A DNA stretch of 19,111 bases from Rhodanobacteraceae bacterium (GCA_025924775.1 JAICHS010000014.1:1-19111), one strand, 5' to 3'; shown: positions 7,311-15,057, counted from the stretch's first letter. Notes: generated by a model not told the origin, from the letters alone. Translations and numbers: made by a program.

Positions 7311-7344
7311 CAGAAACCCCTGCGGCGGCGTGAGGTGGGTCAAG

Positions 7345-7782
7345 ATGAAAGCGCTGGTGATGGCCGCTGGTTTGGGCTTGCTGGTGGGTGCCTGCGTGGC
7401 GCTGCCGGTGCAGGCGCAGCAGACCGCCTCCGAGCGTTCCGACCTTGCGCGTTACCAGCAATACGCCGAAGCACCGGTGGATCATGTCCGTTATTTCACG
7501 ATTCAGGGCTTCCAGTACCTGGCGCCCAACACGGTTGCGATCTGGTTCGGTGTGAACAAACTGTACCTGCTGACGGTGCAGACGCCGTGTGCCAACCTGC
7601 CGTTTGCCAACGGCATCGGGCTCACGGCGAGAAACAACATGCTGTATGCCAATTTCGACTTCGTGACCGTCCGCGGCCAACGCTGCAAGGTCCTGAAGAT
7701 CGTGCCGGTGGATGAGTTAAAGATGAAACAGGATGCAGGGAAGGCCGGGCCAAGTTCCAGCGGCGGCCGGCAGCCGCGGTGA
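7345..7782 (+). CDS. DUF6491 family exported protein
   Basis: 145 residues. The N-terminus is a signal sequence; VGAC at 14-17 could be a lipobox (lipid on C17), or signal peptidase I could cut after VQA at 22-24. The mature part holds the conserved run YLLTVQTPCANLPFANG and later RCKVLKIVPVD, with two cysteines that may form a disulfide; I recognise this as the DUF6491 type seen in xanthomonad-like bacteria. Function is unknown. The ATG at 7345 is chosen because GAGG is nine bases upstream; the upstream GTG at 7330 would overlap that site. It is convergent with mutY, 22 bases between stops, and divergent from the hydroxylase-like gene. Confidence 0.85.
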   Translation: MKALVMAAGLGLLVGACVALPVQAQQTASERSDLARYQQYAEAPVDHVRYFTIQGFQYLAPNTVAIWFGVNKLYLLTVQTPCANLPFANGIGLTARNNMLYANFDFVTVRGQRCKVLKIVPVDELKMKQDAGKAGPSSSGGRQPR

Positions 7783-7804
7783 CGCTGTCGCAGTGGCGGC
7801 GCGT

Positions 7805-8848
7805 TCAGGCCGGGGCCGACTGTAGAAGTTTCCTGACCGGTGCCGGGATGCCGAGTGTCGCGATGTCCGTGCGCGCGCACCAGCGCAGTTCAGGTGCGTC
7901 GGCAACGCCAGCTTGTGCGTGGACGCTGCGCCATTCCAGCGGCGTGGCGTGCAGGCGAAAGTGCGTAAACACGTGGGTGATTTCCGGCAACGGCCGGGCG
8001 GTTGCGGCGCCAAGTTCGGCAAGGCTTGCAGCGAGCATGCCGGCTGCCATCGCGTCGGGTGCCTCCGGCAGGCTCCACATGGCCGGCCAGACGCCTTGTA
8101 CCGGCCGCCGCCGGAGCAGCACGCGGCCTTGCGTATCGCGCAGCAGCACGAACACGGTTTGCCGTTCCGGCAGCCTGCGCGACGGCCGGGGCGCGGGGAT
8201 GCTGGCGGTAAGGCTTCGCTGGTGCGCGATGCATTGGCTGGCAAGCGGGCACGCATCGCAGTGCGGGTGGGCGCGCGTGCACACCAGCGCACCCAGGTCC
8301 ATGATGGCTTGGGTGTAGTCCGCGACGCGCGTGGTCGGCGTGTGTGCCTCGGCGTGGACCCACAGTTTTTTTTCGACCTTGTGTTCGCCTGGCCAGCCCC
8401 GGATGCCGTGCACGCGTGTCAGCACGCGCTTGACGTTGCCATCCAGGATTGCGCAACGCTGGGCGTGTGCCAGCGCAAGGATCGCCCCCGCGGTGGAGCG
8501 ACCAAGTCCGGGCAGCGCGAGCAATTCGTCGAACGTGCGCGGCAGCTCGCCCGCGTGCCGCGCGACGCAGGTTCTGGCCGCCATCTGCAGGTGGCGTGCG
8601 CGGCGGTAGTAACCGAGCCCGGACCACAGCGCCATGACCTGGTCCTCCGGCGCCGCGGCCAAGGCGCGCATACTGGGCAGCGTCGCCGCGAAACGTTCGA
8701 AATACGGGATGACGGTCGCCACCTGGGTCTGTTGCAGCATCACCTCGGATACCCACACGCGGTAGGGCGTGCGGGGGCGCTGCCACGGCAGGTCATGGCG
8801 TCCATGCCGGTCGTACCAGCGCAGCAGGCGCCGGGCAAATTCGTCCAT
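7805..8848 (-). CDS. mutY: A/G-specific adenine DNA glycosylase MutY
   Basis: 347 residues, full length for MutY. It removes adenine mispaired with 8-oxoguanine in base-excision repair. The catalytic glutamate is E35 in SEVMLQQTQV, the helix-hairpin-helix is LPGLGRSTAGAI (112-123), and the catalytic aspartate is D136 in LDGNVKR. The iron-sulfur cluster ligands are C190, C197, C200 and C206 (C-x6-C-x2-C-x5-C). The C-terminal 8-oxoG-sensing NUDIX-like domain follows, including VFTHFRLH. The ATG at 8848 shares its A with the TGA stop of the AsmA-like gene (TGATG), so translation is probably coupled; the TTG one codon earlier is a less likely start. Confidence 0.97.
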   Translation of the reverse strand: MDEFARRLLRWYDRHGRHDLPWQRPRTPYRVWVSEVMLQQTQVATVIPYFERFAATLPSMRALAAAPEDQVMALWSGLGYYRRARHLQMAARTCVARHAGELPRTFDELLALPGLGRSTAGAILALAHAQRCAILDGNVKRVLTRVHGIRGWPGEHKVEKKLWVHAEAHTPTTRVADYTQAIMDLGALVCTRAHPHCDACPLASQCIAHQRSLTASIPAPRPSRRLPERQTVFVLLRDTQGRVLLRRRPVQGVWPAMWSLPEAPDAMAAGMLAASLAELGAATARPLPEITHVFTHFRLHATPLEWRSVHAQAGVADAPELRWCARTDIATLGIPAPVRKLLQSAPA

Positions 8849-10014
8849 CAACGCGCCGTCGAGGCGGCGGCCGGCGGCGCAGCCGTCGTCGCCGAAGCCG
8901 GCGCGAGGTCGGGGTCGGCCTCGATGTGCAGGCCGGTGATCCTGAGCTGGCCGAGGTCAAGGTTCCGCACGCTTGCGGTGCCGGTGAACGGCAGCGGGCC
9001 GGGCGGATGGCCGGGGGATGCGGCCAGCAGGCGCCGCCACCACGCGCCGAATTCAGTGGGCTGCAGGCGTACGTTGGCGTTGGTGTCATCGCCGCTCAAT
9101 TGCAGCGCAATCGAAAGCGGGGATTGGCTGCGGGGCGGACGCACGTCCAGCGTGAGGTGGTCGGTGGCGGGATTTTCGGACGGCTGGGTGGAAGTGCCCC
9201 CAGCGGGCGTGCCGCCGGTTGCCGGCGCACTGGAGCGTGCGTCCGCGGCGAGCGGGGGATACCGCAGGTCACCTTCCAGATGCAGGGTGATGGCTTCGCC
9301 ACCCTGCCATTGCCCACGCCCCTTCAGGTGGGTTGACACGCCGCCCTGCTTGGTGAAATCGAGCTGGATGGCGTTCAGGTCAATGGCGCCATCACGCGGC
9401 GAGGATGGCACCGTCGTGAAGCTGGCCGTCAGCCGCCGACCGCCGGCGCTGCGCGCCGACGCGTCCATGCGGAATGGATGCCCCGGTACCAGCTCGCCGG
9501 TATCCACATCCAGCTCGAACAACAGCGGGTTGCCAGCGTTGCTCAAGGTGCCCTGGACCATGTGCACGCCCGCCGCGATGGTGGGCAGCCGCGGCGGCCC
9601 GGCGTGCTGCGGCAGGCGCGCCAGCAAGGTCTTCAGCTGGCCAAGGTCGATCCGCGGCGCCGTGATTTCGACCCGCTCGATCGCGACCTCCCCGTGCAGC
9701 AGTGCGCGCCACGGCACCACGATCGTGGCACCACTGGCCCGCAGGACGGGCGTATCCGAACCCACGTTGGTCAGGCTGAAGCCCTGCATCCGGACCGCGG
9801 GGCGGGGAAACAGGGCGGGTGCGGCCGGCGCCTGCATGCGCAGCTTGATGCCCGCACCCGCGAGTTGCTGTTCCAGCAGGCTGGTGAAGCGCTGCGGTTG
9901 CAGCAGGGCGTATACGTGCAGGGCGAACGCGACCAGCAATGCGCCCAGCAGTACACCGACGCCCAACGCGATCCAGCGCACGCGATGTCGCTGCAACGTT
10001 GCGGAGGCAGGCAT
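8848..10014 (-). CDS. AsmA-like inner-membrane-anchored envelope protein
   Basis: 388 residues. One N-terminal membrane anchor (about 14-36) is followed by a long periplasmic part rich in beta-type repeats, with the AsmA-like opening region LLEQQLAGAGIKLRM and later repeats on glycolipid-bridge style sheets. AsmA-like proteins of the TAM/YhdP/AsmA group are linked to phospholipid or outer-membrane protein traffic; this one is short, so its role is uncertain. A low-complexity Ala/Pro/Thr linker lies near residues 280-300 and at the C-terminus. The ATG at 10014 has GAGG five bases upstream and lies seven bases after the ftsY stop; the longer reading frame back to 10170 overlaps ftsY and is not used. 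It ends in TGATG overlap with mutY. Confidence 0.8.
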   Translation of the reverse strand: MPASATLQRHRVRWIALGVGVLLGALLVAFALHVYALLQPQRFTSLLEQQLAGAGIKLRMQAPAAPALFPRPAVRMQGFSLTNVGSDTPVLRASGATIVVPWRALLHGEVAIERVEITAPRIDLGQLKTLLARLPQHAGPPRLPTIAAGVHMVQGTLSNAGNPLLFELDVDTGELVPGHPFRMDASARSAGGRRLTASFTTVPSSPRDGAIDLNAIQLDFTKQGGVSTHLKGRGQWQGGEAITLHLEGDLRYPPLAADARSSAPATGGTPAGGTSTQPSENPATDHLTLDVRPPRSQSPLSIALQLSGDDTNANVRLQPTEFGAWWRRLLAASPGHPPGPLPFTGTASVRNLDLGQLRITGLHIEADPDLAPASATTAAPPAAASTAR

Positions 10015-10021
10015 GCCGACC

Positions 10022-11137
10022 TCAGGCCGCGCCGGGCAGCAGTCCGTCCACGAACGCCCGGGGATCGAAAACGCGTAGATCCTCAGCGCGTTCCCCCAGC
10101 CCCACGTAGCGGATCGGCAGCGCGAACTCGCGCGCCAACGCGAATACCACGCCACCCTTGGCAGTGCCATCGAGCTTGGTGACCACCAGCCCGGTCACGC
10201 CCGCCGCGTCGATGAACTGGCGTACCTGGTTGATGGCATTCTGGCCGGTGATGCCGTCGATCACCATCAGCACTTCATGGGGCGCGTCGGCGTCCAGCTT
10301 GCCGACCACCCGCTTGATCTTGGCCAGTTCATCCATCAGCCCCGAGCGTGTGTGCAGGCGTCCGGCGGTGTCGGCGAGCAGCACGTCATTGCCATGGGCG
10401 ATGGCCATCTGCAGCGCATCGAAAATCACGCTGGCCGAATCCGCGCCCTGGCCTTGCGCGCACACGGGAACGCCAAGGCGTCCCGCCCAGTCCTGCAGTT
10501 GCGCCACTGCCGCCGCGCGAAATGTGTCGCCGGCCGCCAGCAGCACGTTGCGTCGTTCGTTCTGGAATCGCCGCGCGAGCTTGCCGATGGTGGTGGTCTT
10601 GCCGACGCCGTTGACGCCGACCACCAACAACATGAAGGGCTTGCGGCCGGCCACGTCCAGTGGACGCGCCACCGGTTCCAGCAGTGCCAGCAGGTGCGTC
10701 CGCAGCGCATCACGCAATGCCGTCGCGTCCGGGAATTCGCGTTTGTGCATGCGTCGGCGCAGGTCGTCGATCAACTCGCCGGTGGCCGCGACACCGACGT
10801 CGGCGGACAACAGCGTGACTTCCAGTTCATCCAGCAATTCGTCCGACAGCACCGGGTTGCGCGCGAACAGCGAGGTCAGACCGCGGGCAAAGCCGCTGCC
10901 TGCAAGGCGTTCGCGCCAACCGCGGCGGGTCGGCAGCGTGGCCGCCATCAAATCGTTCGGGCCGCTGGCGGTGTTGGGCAGTGGCGGCTCGTGCAGTGCG
11001 CCGGGAGCCACGGCCCGCCGTGGCATTATGCTGACGTCCGGCAGGGTTGCCGGTGGCGCCATGGCTTCCGCCGGCGGAGCAGGCGGGGGGTCGGGTCTTG
11101 GCTTGCGGCCCGCAAGCTTGTTCCAGAGATTCGGCAT
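10022..11137 (-). CDS. ftsY: Signal recognition particle receptor FtsY
   Basis: 371 residues. The GTPase NG domain is complete: N domain from about 75, P-loop GVNGVGKTT at 174-182, DTFRAAA at 204-210, DTAGR at 256-260 and TKLDG at 320-324. FtsY docks the ribosome-nascent chain-SRP complex at the inner membrane for co-translational insertion. The N-terminal A region (about 10-72) is proline/alanine-rich and not strongly acidic, unlike the long acidic A domain of E. coli FtsY. The start MPNLWNKL at 11137 is chosen because it gives a normal amphipathic membrane-binding N-terminus; no good Shine-Dalgarno site is visible. It is divergent from rsmD, as in other gammaproteobacteria, and leads the ftsY-AsmA-mutY unit. 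Confidence 0.95.
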   Translation of the reverse strand: MPNLWNKLAGRKPRPDPPPAPPAEAMAPPATLPDVSIMPRRAVAPGALHEPPLPNTASGPNDLMAATLPTRRGWRERLAGSGFARGLTSLFARNPVLSDELLDELEVTLLSADVGVAATGELIDDLRRRMHKREFPDATALRDALRTHLLALLEPVARPLDVAGRKPFMLLVVGVNGVGKTTTIGKLARRFQNERRNVLLAAGDTFRAAAVAQLQDWAGRLGVPVCAQGQGADSASVIFDALQMAIAHGNDVLLADTAGRLHTRSGLMDELAKIKRVVGKLDADAPHEVLMVIDGITGQNAINQVRQFIDAAGVTGLVVTKLDGTAKGGVVFALAREFALPIRYVGLGERAEDLRVFDPRAFVDGLLPGAA

Positions 11138-11325
11138 GGGGTCGTCGCAGAATGCGGTAGGCCAAATGCTAACACTTGATCGAATGGCACAATGACCCTG
11201 GGCCATCGCGTGGTTGGGTTCCGTTGTGGGTTGTCGGGCGCCGGCCAGGGCATCGGGCCGGCCCCGCATGGCCAGCTTCCCGCGGCAGCCAGCGGAGCTT
11301 GCAAGACCGTGTATTTGACTGGCGG
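11138..11325. promoter_or_regulatory. Divergent ftsY/rsmD intergenic region
   Basis: This 188-base gap holds both promoters. On the plus strand TGGCACAAT (11185-11193) resembles an extended -10 element and would give a leader of about 125 bases for rsmD. On the minus strand TGTTAGCAT (about 11165-11173) is a weaker extended -10 candidate for ftsY. No -35 box is convincing for either. Confidence 0.3.
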
Positions 11326-11910
11326 ATGAACAAGCGCAATCACGACACCACGCCCCCCGGCCACGTCCGCATCATCGGTGGCAGCCTGCGCGGTTCGCGC
11401 CTGGCGGTGCCGCTGGTGCCGGGGTTGCGGCCCACGCCCCAGCGCTTGCGGCAGACGCTGTTCGACTGGCTGGCGCCCGTGATCGCCGGTGCCGAGGTGC
11501 TGGATGCGTTCGCCGGCAGCGGCGCGCTTGGCATCGAAGCGCTGTCGCGCGGTGCGCGCGCGGCGACGTTTTTCGAACGCGACCGCGCACAGGCGGCCGT
11601 ACTCGAGTCCGAGCTCGCACGTCTGTACCTGGCTGCCGCCAGCGTTCGTTGCGTGGACGCCTTGCAGGCGTTGGCCGCGCCCGCGTCCGCCGGCTTCGAT
11701 GTCGTGTTCCTCGACCCGCCCTTCGATGCCGCCGCGTGGGAGCGTGCGGCCGCGCTGGTGGCTGCGGGAGGATGGCTTGCGCCGAACGGCTACGCCTATG
11801 TTGAAACCGGCACGGCCGTCGCCTGGACGCCGCCGCCGGGCTGGCGGGTGCATCGGCAGCGCGAGGCCGGCGCGGTGCGTGGCAGCCTGTTTCGTGTCGG
11901 CCCGGCATGA
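11326..11910 (+). CDS. rsmD: 16S rRNA (guanine(966)-N(2))-methyltransferase RsmD
   Basis: 194 residues, the usual size. HVRIIGGSLRGSRL (13-26) is the family's opening, LDAFAGSGALG (59-69) is the SAM-binding loop, and DPPF at 130-133 is the catalytic motif of N2-guanine methyltransferases. It methylates G966 of 16S rRNA in the assembling small subunit. The ATG at 11326 is the start closest to the conserved opening; the ribosome site before it (GGCGG) is weak. The frame stays open upstream to 11176 but that extension has no family resemblance. The coaD gene follows after 39 bases. Confidence 0.95.
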   Translation: MNKRNHDTTPPGHVRIIGGSLRGSRLAVPLVPGLRPTPQRLRQTLFDWLAPVIAGAEVLDAFAGSGALGIEALSRGARAATFFERDRAQAAVLESELARLYLAAASVRCVDALQALAAPASAGFDVVFLDPPFDAAAWERAAALVAAGGWLAPNGYAYVETGTAVAWTPPPGWRVHRQREAGAVRGSLFRVGPA

Positions 11911-11920
11911 AGGTACCGCA

Positions 11921-11951
11921 TTGCCACGCGGGCATCGCGAGATGGCACAAT
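11921..11951 (+). promoter_or_regulatory. Candidate promoter overlapping the coaD start
   Basis: TTGCCA (11921-11926) matches the -35 consensus at five of six bases. After a 19-base spacer, TGGCACAAT (11943-11951) provides an extended -10 with four of six hexamer matches. Transcription would start near 11958, which would make the second ATG of coaD (11959) leaderless. Confidence 0.35.
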
Positions 11952-12513
11952 GCGAGGCATGGGGAAACGCACACCCACTCATTCCAGCTCGCGCATCGCG
12001 GTGTACCCGGGCACTTTCGACCCGATCACCAACGGCCACAGTGACCTGGTGGCGCGCGCGGCACCGCTGTTCGACCGCCTGATCGTGGCGGTCGCGGAAT
12101 CGAGCGGCAAGGCGCCCCGGTTCGAGATCGCCGAACGCGTGAAACTTGCACGCGCGGCGCTTGCCGGAATCCCGAACGTCGAGGTGCGCGGGTTCGCCAC
12201 CCTGCTGGCCAGTTTCGTGGCCGAATGCGGCGCGGGCGTGATCCTGCGCGGGCTGCGTGCGGTATCGGATTTCGAGTACGAGTTCCAGCTGGCCAGCATG
12301 AATCGCCACCTGATTCCGCAGGCCGAGACGCTGTTCCTGACGCCGGCGGAGGAGTGGGGATTCATTTCCTCGTCGCTGGTGCGTGAAATCGCCCGCCTCG
12401 GCGGCGATGTTTCCGATTTTGTCCATCCGGCTGTCCAGAAGGCCCTGCGTCAACGTTGGCGCACGCCGGGGAGGCATGCTGGTCCTGCCGTTCCACGCAA
12501 GTCATCGAGGTAA
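11950..12513 (+). CDS. coaD: Phosphopantetheine adenylyltransferase CoaD
   Basis: 187 residues from the first ATG. It transfers AMP from ATP to 4'-phosphopantetheine, the fourth step of coenzyme A synthesis. GTFDPITNGH (21-30) is the nucleotidyltransferase signature, followed by the conserved ILRGLRAVSDFEYE region and the ISSSLVREIARLGGDV motif that binds ATP phosphates. The C-terminus is about 15-20 residues longer than typical, with a basic, low-complexity tail. The start is uncertain: ATG at 11950 has a weak site, while ATG at 11959 gives 184 residues and would be leaderless from the promoter noted here. The lipoprotein gene begins five bases after the stop, so the two are probably co-transcribed. 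Confidence 0.95.
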   Translation: MRGMGKRTPTHSSSRIAVYPGTFDPITNGHSDLVARAAPLFDRLIVAVAESSGKAPRFEIAERVKLARAALAGIPNVEVRGFATLLASFVAECGAGVILRGLRAVSDFEYEFQLASMNRHLIPQAETLFLTPAEEWGFISSSLVREIARLGGDVSDFVHPAVQKALRQRWRTPGRHAGPAVPRKSSR

Positions 12514-12518
12514 TCACC

Positions 12519-13013
12519 ATGCGCAAACTTCTTCTCATCGCCGCCGTCGCGTTGCTGGGCACACTGGGCCTCAGCGCCTGCAACAACAACGGCCAGTCCG
12601 GAGCGCCGGCCGCGCAGGCCCAGGCGACCAAGCCGGCCGACGCCAACGACATCAAGGGGTGGCAGGCCTACCTGAGCCAGATCGTCGAAGCGAACATGGG
12701 CGACATCACCAACACGCCGTACGTGTACTTCGTGCCGGAGTCCACTGATCCGGCCGGCAACGCGACGATCGGGCGCGTGCAAAGCCAGATCAACGACGTG
12801 GTTGCGGCGACGGTGTTGCCAGGCAACATGGTGGCCGCGGGTGGCCCGAGTTCAGCCACCACGGCCGAGTTGCTGGAGAACGCGTTCAAACAGGCGTCGC
12901 CGGGTTCGTTCAAGGGCGTGGTGGTGCTGTTCATCGGTGACCAGGCGGACGAGGCGGCGGTGAAGGCCGCGGTGGAGCCGAGCGGAGCCACGTTCAAGTT
13001 TGCAAAGATGTAA
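12519..13013 (+). CDS. Small lipoprotein of unknown function
   Basis: 164 residues. The N-terminus MRKLLLIAAV... ends in the lipobox LSAC with lipid on C21, followed by NNN and an Ala/Gln-rich linker, then a compact domain from about residue 42. The residues after the lipidated Cys are not the classical Asp retention signal, so outer-membrane sorting is possible. No named family is recognised. The ATG at 12519 is chosen because GAGG is eight bases upstream; an in-frame extension to 12456 overlaps coaD. It begins five bases after the coaD stop, so co-expression is likely, though a functional link is not implied. Confidence 0.85.
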   Translation: MRKLLLIAAVALLGTLGLSACNNNGQSGAPAAQAQATKPADANDIKGWQAYLSQIVEANMGDITNTPYVYFVPESTDPAGNATIGRVQSQINDVVAATVLPGNMVAAGGPSSATTAELLENAFKQASPGSFKGVVVLFIGDQADEAAVKAAVEPSGATFKFAKM

Positions 13014-13090
13014 TCGAGATCCGCAAAGCGGGCCACGGATGGCCTGCCATCGGGTCGCTGCAAAAGAAGGGCCAGAACTTCGTGCCGGCG

Positions 13091-13158
13091 CGCTCCTGCA
13101 ACGACTGCTGTAGGAGCGGGCCATGCCCACGAATGCTCGCCAGCGAGTTCGGGGCTCC
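13091..13158. repeat. REP-like palindromic element before lepA
   Basis: CGCTCCTGCA (13091-13100) pairs with TGTAGGAGCG (13109-13118) over ten positions with one G:U. The second arm begins with the GTAG head known from REP sequences and continues into hairpin GGGC-CAT-GCCC (13118-13128), then CTCGC-CA-GCGAG (13136-13147), closed by an outer GGAGC/GCTCC stem (13113-13117 with 13154-13158). The layout resembles REP elements of xanthomonads and pseudomonads, which RAYT transposases are thought to move. Copy number cannot be judged from this window. Confidence 0.6.
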
Positions 13159-13162
13159 GCCA

Positions 13163-13171
13163 TGCGATAAT
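13163..13171 (+). promoter_or_regulatory. Extended -10 element of the lepA promoter
   Basis: TGCGATAAT combines the TGn extension with GATAAT (five of six matches to TATAAT). Transcription start near 13178 leaves a leader of about 32 bases before the lepA ATG. No good -35 box is visible, which is usual for extended -10 promoters. Confidence 0.5.
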
Positions 13172-13209
13172 CGCGGCTTTGCGCCATCCGGCGCCGACGC
13201 CCGCGCCCC

Positions 13210-15000
13210 ATGCAGCAAATCCGCAATTTTTCCATCATCGCCCACATCGACCACGGCAAGTCCACGCTGGCCGACCGCATCATCCAGATCTGCGGTGGCC
13301 TCAGCGAGCGCGAGATGGAAGCGCAGGTGCTGGACGACAACCCGATCGAGCGCGAGCGCGGCATCACCATCAAGGCGCGCTCGGTGTCGCTGCCGTACAC
13401 CGCGCGCGACGGCAAGGTGTATGAGCTGAACTTCATCGACACCCCCGGCCACGTCGATTTCAGTTACGAGGTTTCGCGTTCGCTGGCGGCGTGCGAAGGC
13501 GCGCTGCTGGTGGTGGACGCGGCGCAAGGCGTTGAGGCCCAGTCGGTCGCCAACTGCTACACCGCGGTCGAGATGGGCCTGGAAGTGGTACCGGTGCTCA
13601 ACAAGATCGATCTTCCGACCGCCGACATCCCGAAGGTAAAAGAGGAAATCGAGGCGGTGATCGGCATCCACGCCGACGATGCCGTCGCGATCAGCGCCAA
13701 GACCGGCGAGAACGTGGTGGAGGTGCTGGAGGCGATCGTGGCGCGCATTCCGCCGCCCAAGCCGCGTGATACCGACAAGCTGCAGGCGCTGATCATCGAT
13801 TCGTGGTTCGACAACTATCTTGGCGTGGTGTCGCTGGTGCGCGTGATGCAGGGCGAGATCAAGCCCGGTGACAAGCTGCTGGTGATGTCGACCGGTCGCG
13901 CGCACGAGGTCGACCAGGTCGGGGTATTCACGCCCAAGCGCAAGCAGACGCAGAAGCTGGGCGCGGGCGAAGTCGGTTTCGTGTGCGCCTCGATCAAGGA
14001 TGTGCACGGCGCGCCGGTGGGCGACACGCTGACGCGTGCCAGTGATCCGGCCGCCAAGCCGTTGCCCGGGTTTCAGCACATGCAGCCGCGCGTTTTCGCG
14101 GGACTGTTCCCGGTCGAATCGGACGACTTTCCGGCCTTGCGCGAAGCACTGGACAAGTTGCGGTTGAATGATGCCGCGCTGTTCTTCGAACCGGAATCCT
14201 CCGAGGCGATGGGTTTCGGCTTCCGCTGCGGATTCCTCGGCATGCTGCACATGGAGATCGTGCAGGAACGCCTGGAGCGCGAATACGACCTCAACCTCAT
14301 CACCACCGCGCCGACGGTGGTCTACGAGGTCCTGAAGGCCGACGGCAGCGTCATGGACCTCGACAACCCGGCCAAACTGCCACCGGTGAATGAGATCGCC
14401 GAGGTGCGCGAGCCCATCATCGTCGCGGACATCCTGACGCCGCCCGACCATGTGGGCAGCGTGATCAAGCTGTGCGAGGAAAAGCGCGGCGTGCAACGCT
14501 CCATCCAGTACTTGGCGGGCCAAGTGAGGATCAGCTACGAGTTGCCGCTGGCCGAAGTGGTGCTGGATTTCTTCGATCGACTGAAATCGGTCAGCCGTGG
14601 CTATGCCTCGATGGATTACCACTTCGACCGCTTCGAGGCGGGCCCGTTCGTGCGCGTGGACGTGCTGATCAACGGTGATCGCGTGGACGCGCTCAGCCTG
14701 ATCGTGCACCGCGCGCATGCCGACCGCCGCGGCCGCGACCTGGTCGAGCGGATGCGTGAACTTATCCCGCGCCAGATGTTCGATGTGGCCATCCAGGCCG
14801 CGATCGGCGGGCAGGTGATCGCGCGCTCGACGGTGAAGGCGATGCGCAAGAACGTGCTGGCCAAGTGCTACGGTGGCGACGTTTCCCGCAAGAAGAAGTT
14901 GCTGGAGAAGCAGAAGGAAGGCAAGAAGCGCATGAAGCAGGTCGGCCGGGTCGAAATTCCGCAGGAAGCCTTCCTTGCGGTGCTGCGGACCGATAAATGA
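13210..15000 (+). CDS. lepA: Translation elongation factor 4 (LepA)
   Basis: 596 residues, exactly the usual length. It is a ribosome-dependent GTPase that acts on translating or assembling ribosomes and can associate with the membrane. AHIDHGKST (11-19), DTPGH (77-81) and NKID (131-134) are G1, G3 and G4; the EF-G-like domains follow, and the LepA-specific basic C-terminus (SRKKKLLEKQKEGKKRMKQ region, near 560-580) is intact. The ATG at 13210 begins MQQIRNFSIIAHIDHG as in the family; there is no recognisable Shine-Dalgarno site in the C-rich leader. The lepB gene follows on the same strand after 173 bases, the classical arrangement. Confidence 0.98.
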   Translation: MQQIRNFSIIAHIDHGKSTLADRIIQICGGLSEREMEAQVLDDNPIERERGITIKARSVSLPYTARDGKVYELNFIDTPGHVDFSYEVSRSLAACEGALLVVDAAQGVEAQSVANCYTAVEMGLEVVPVLNKIDLPTADIPKVKEEIEAVIGIHADDAVAISAKTGENVVEVLEAIVARIPPPKPRDTDKLQALIIDSWFDNYLGVVSLVRVMQGEIKPGDKLLVMSTGRAHEVDQVGVFTPKRKQTQKLGAGEVGFVCASIKDVHGAPVGDTLTRASDPAAKPLPGFQHMQPRVFAGLFPVESDDFPALREALDKLRLNDAALFFEPESSEAMGFGFRCGFLGMLHMEIVQERLEREYDLNLITTAPTVVYEVLKADGSVMDLDNPAKLPPVNEIAEVREPIIVADILTPPDHVGSVIKLCEEKRGVQRSIQYLAGQVRISYELPLAEVVLDFFDRLKSVSRGYASMDYHFDRFEAGPFVRVDVLINGDRVDALSLIVHRAHADRRGRDLVERMRELIPRQMFDVAIQAAIGGQVIARSTVKAMRKNVLAKCYGGDVSRKKKLLEKQKEGKKRMKQVGRVEIPQEAFLAVLRTDK

Positions 15001-15002
15001 TT

Positions 15003-15012
15003 GGGGGGGGGG
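15003..15012 (+). repeat. Ten-G homopolymer after lepA
   Basis: A run of ten G residues begins three bases after the lepA stop codon. It lies outside any gene, so length changes would not shift a reading frame. Such runs are prone to slippage and to sequencing error. Confidence 0.9.
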
Positions 15013-15024
15013 CAGGCGTCGGGG

Positions 15025-15057
15025 AGGCCTTCGCGCAGGCCGGGCGGCGCGAAGCCT
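15025..15057 (+). promoter_or_regulatory. Strong hairpin in the lepA-lepB gap
   Basis: AGGCCTTCGCGC (15025-15036) pairs with GCGCGAAGCCT (15047-15057): 11 base pairs with one bulged C and a 10-base loop. It is not followed by a T-run, so it is not a standard intrinsic terminator. It may stabilise the lepA 3' end, attenuate read-through, or be cut by RNase III. The rest of the 173-base gap holds TGAC-GAAT-GTCA (15081-15092), a short palindrome of unknown meaning. Confidence 0.4.

Noticed and set aside
7913..10078. A 721-codon plus-strand frame across mutY and the AsmA-like gene
   Set aside because: It runs antisense through two well-supported genes and shows no domain signature.
13038..13051. 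GATGGC-CT-GCCATC as terminator of the lipoprotein gene
   Set aside because: The stem is only five or six pairs with a tiny loop and no T-run.
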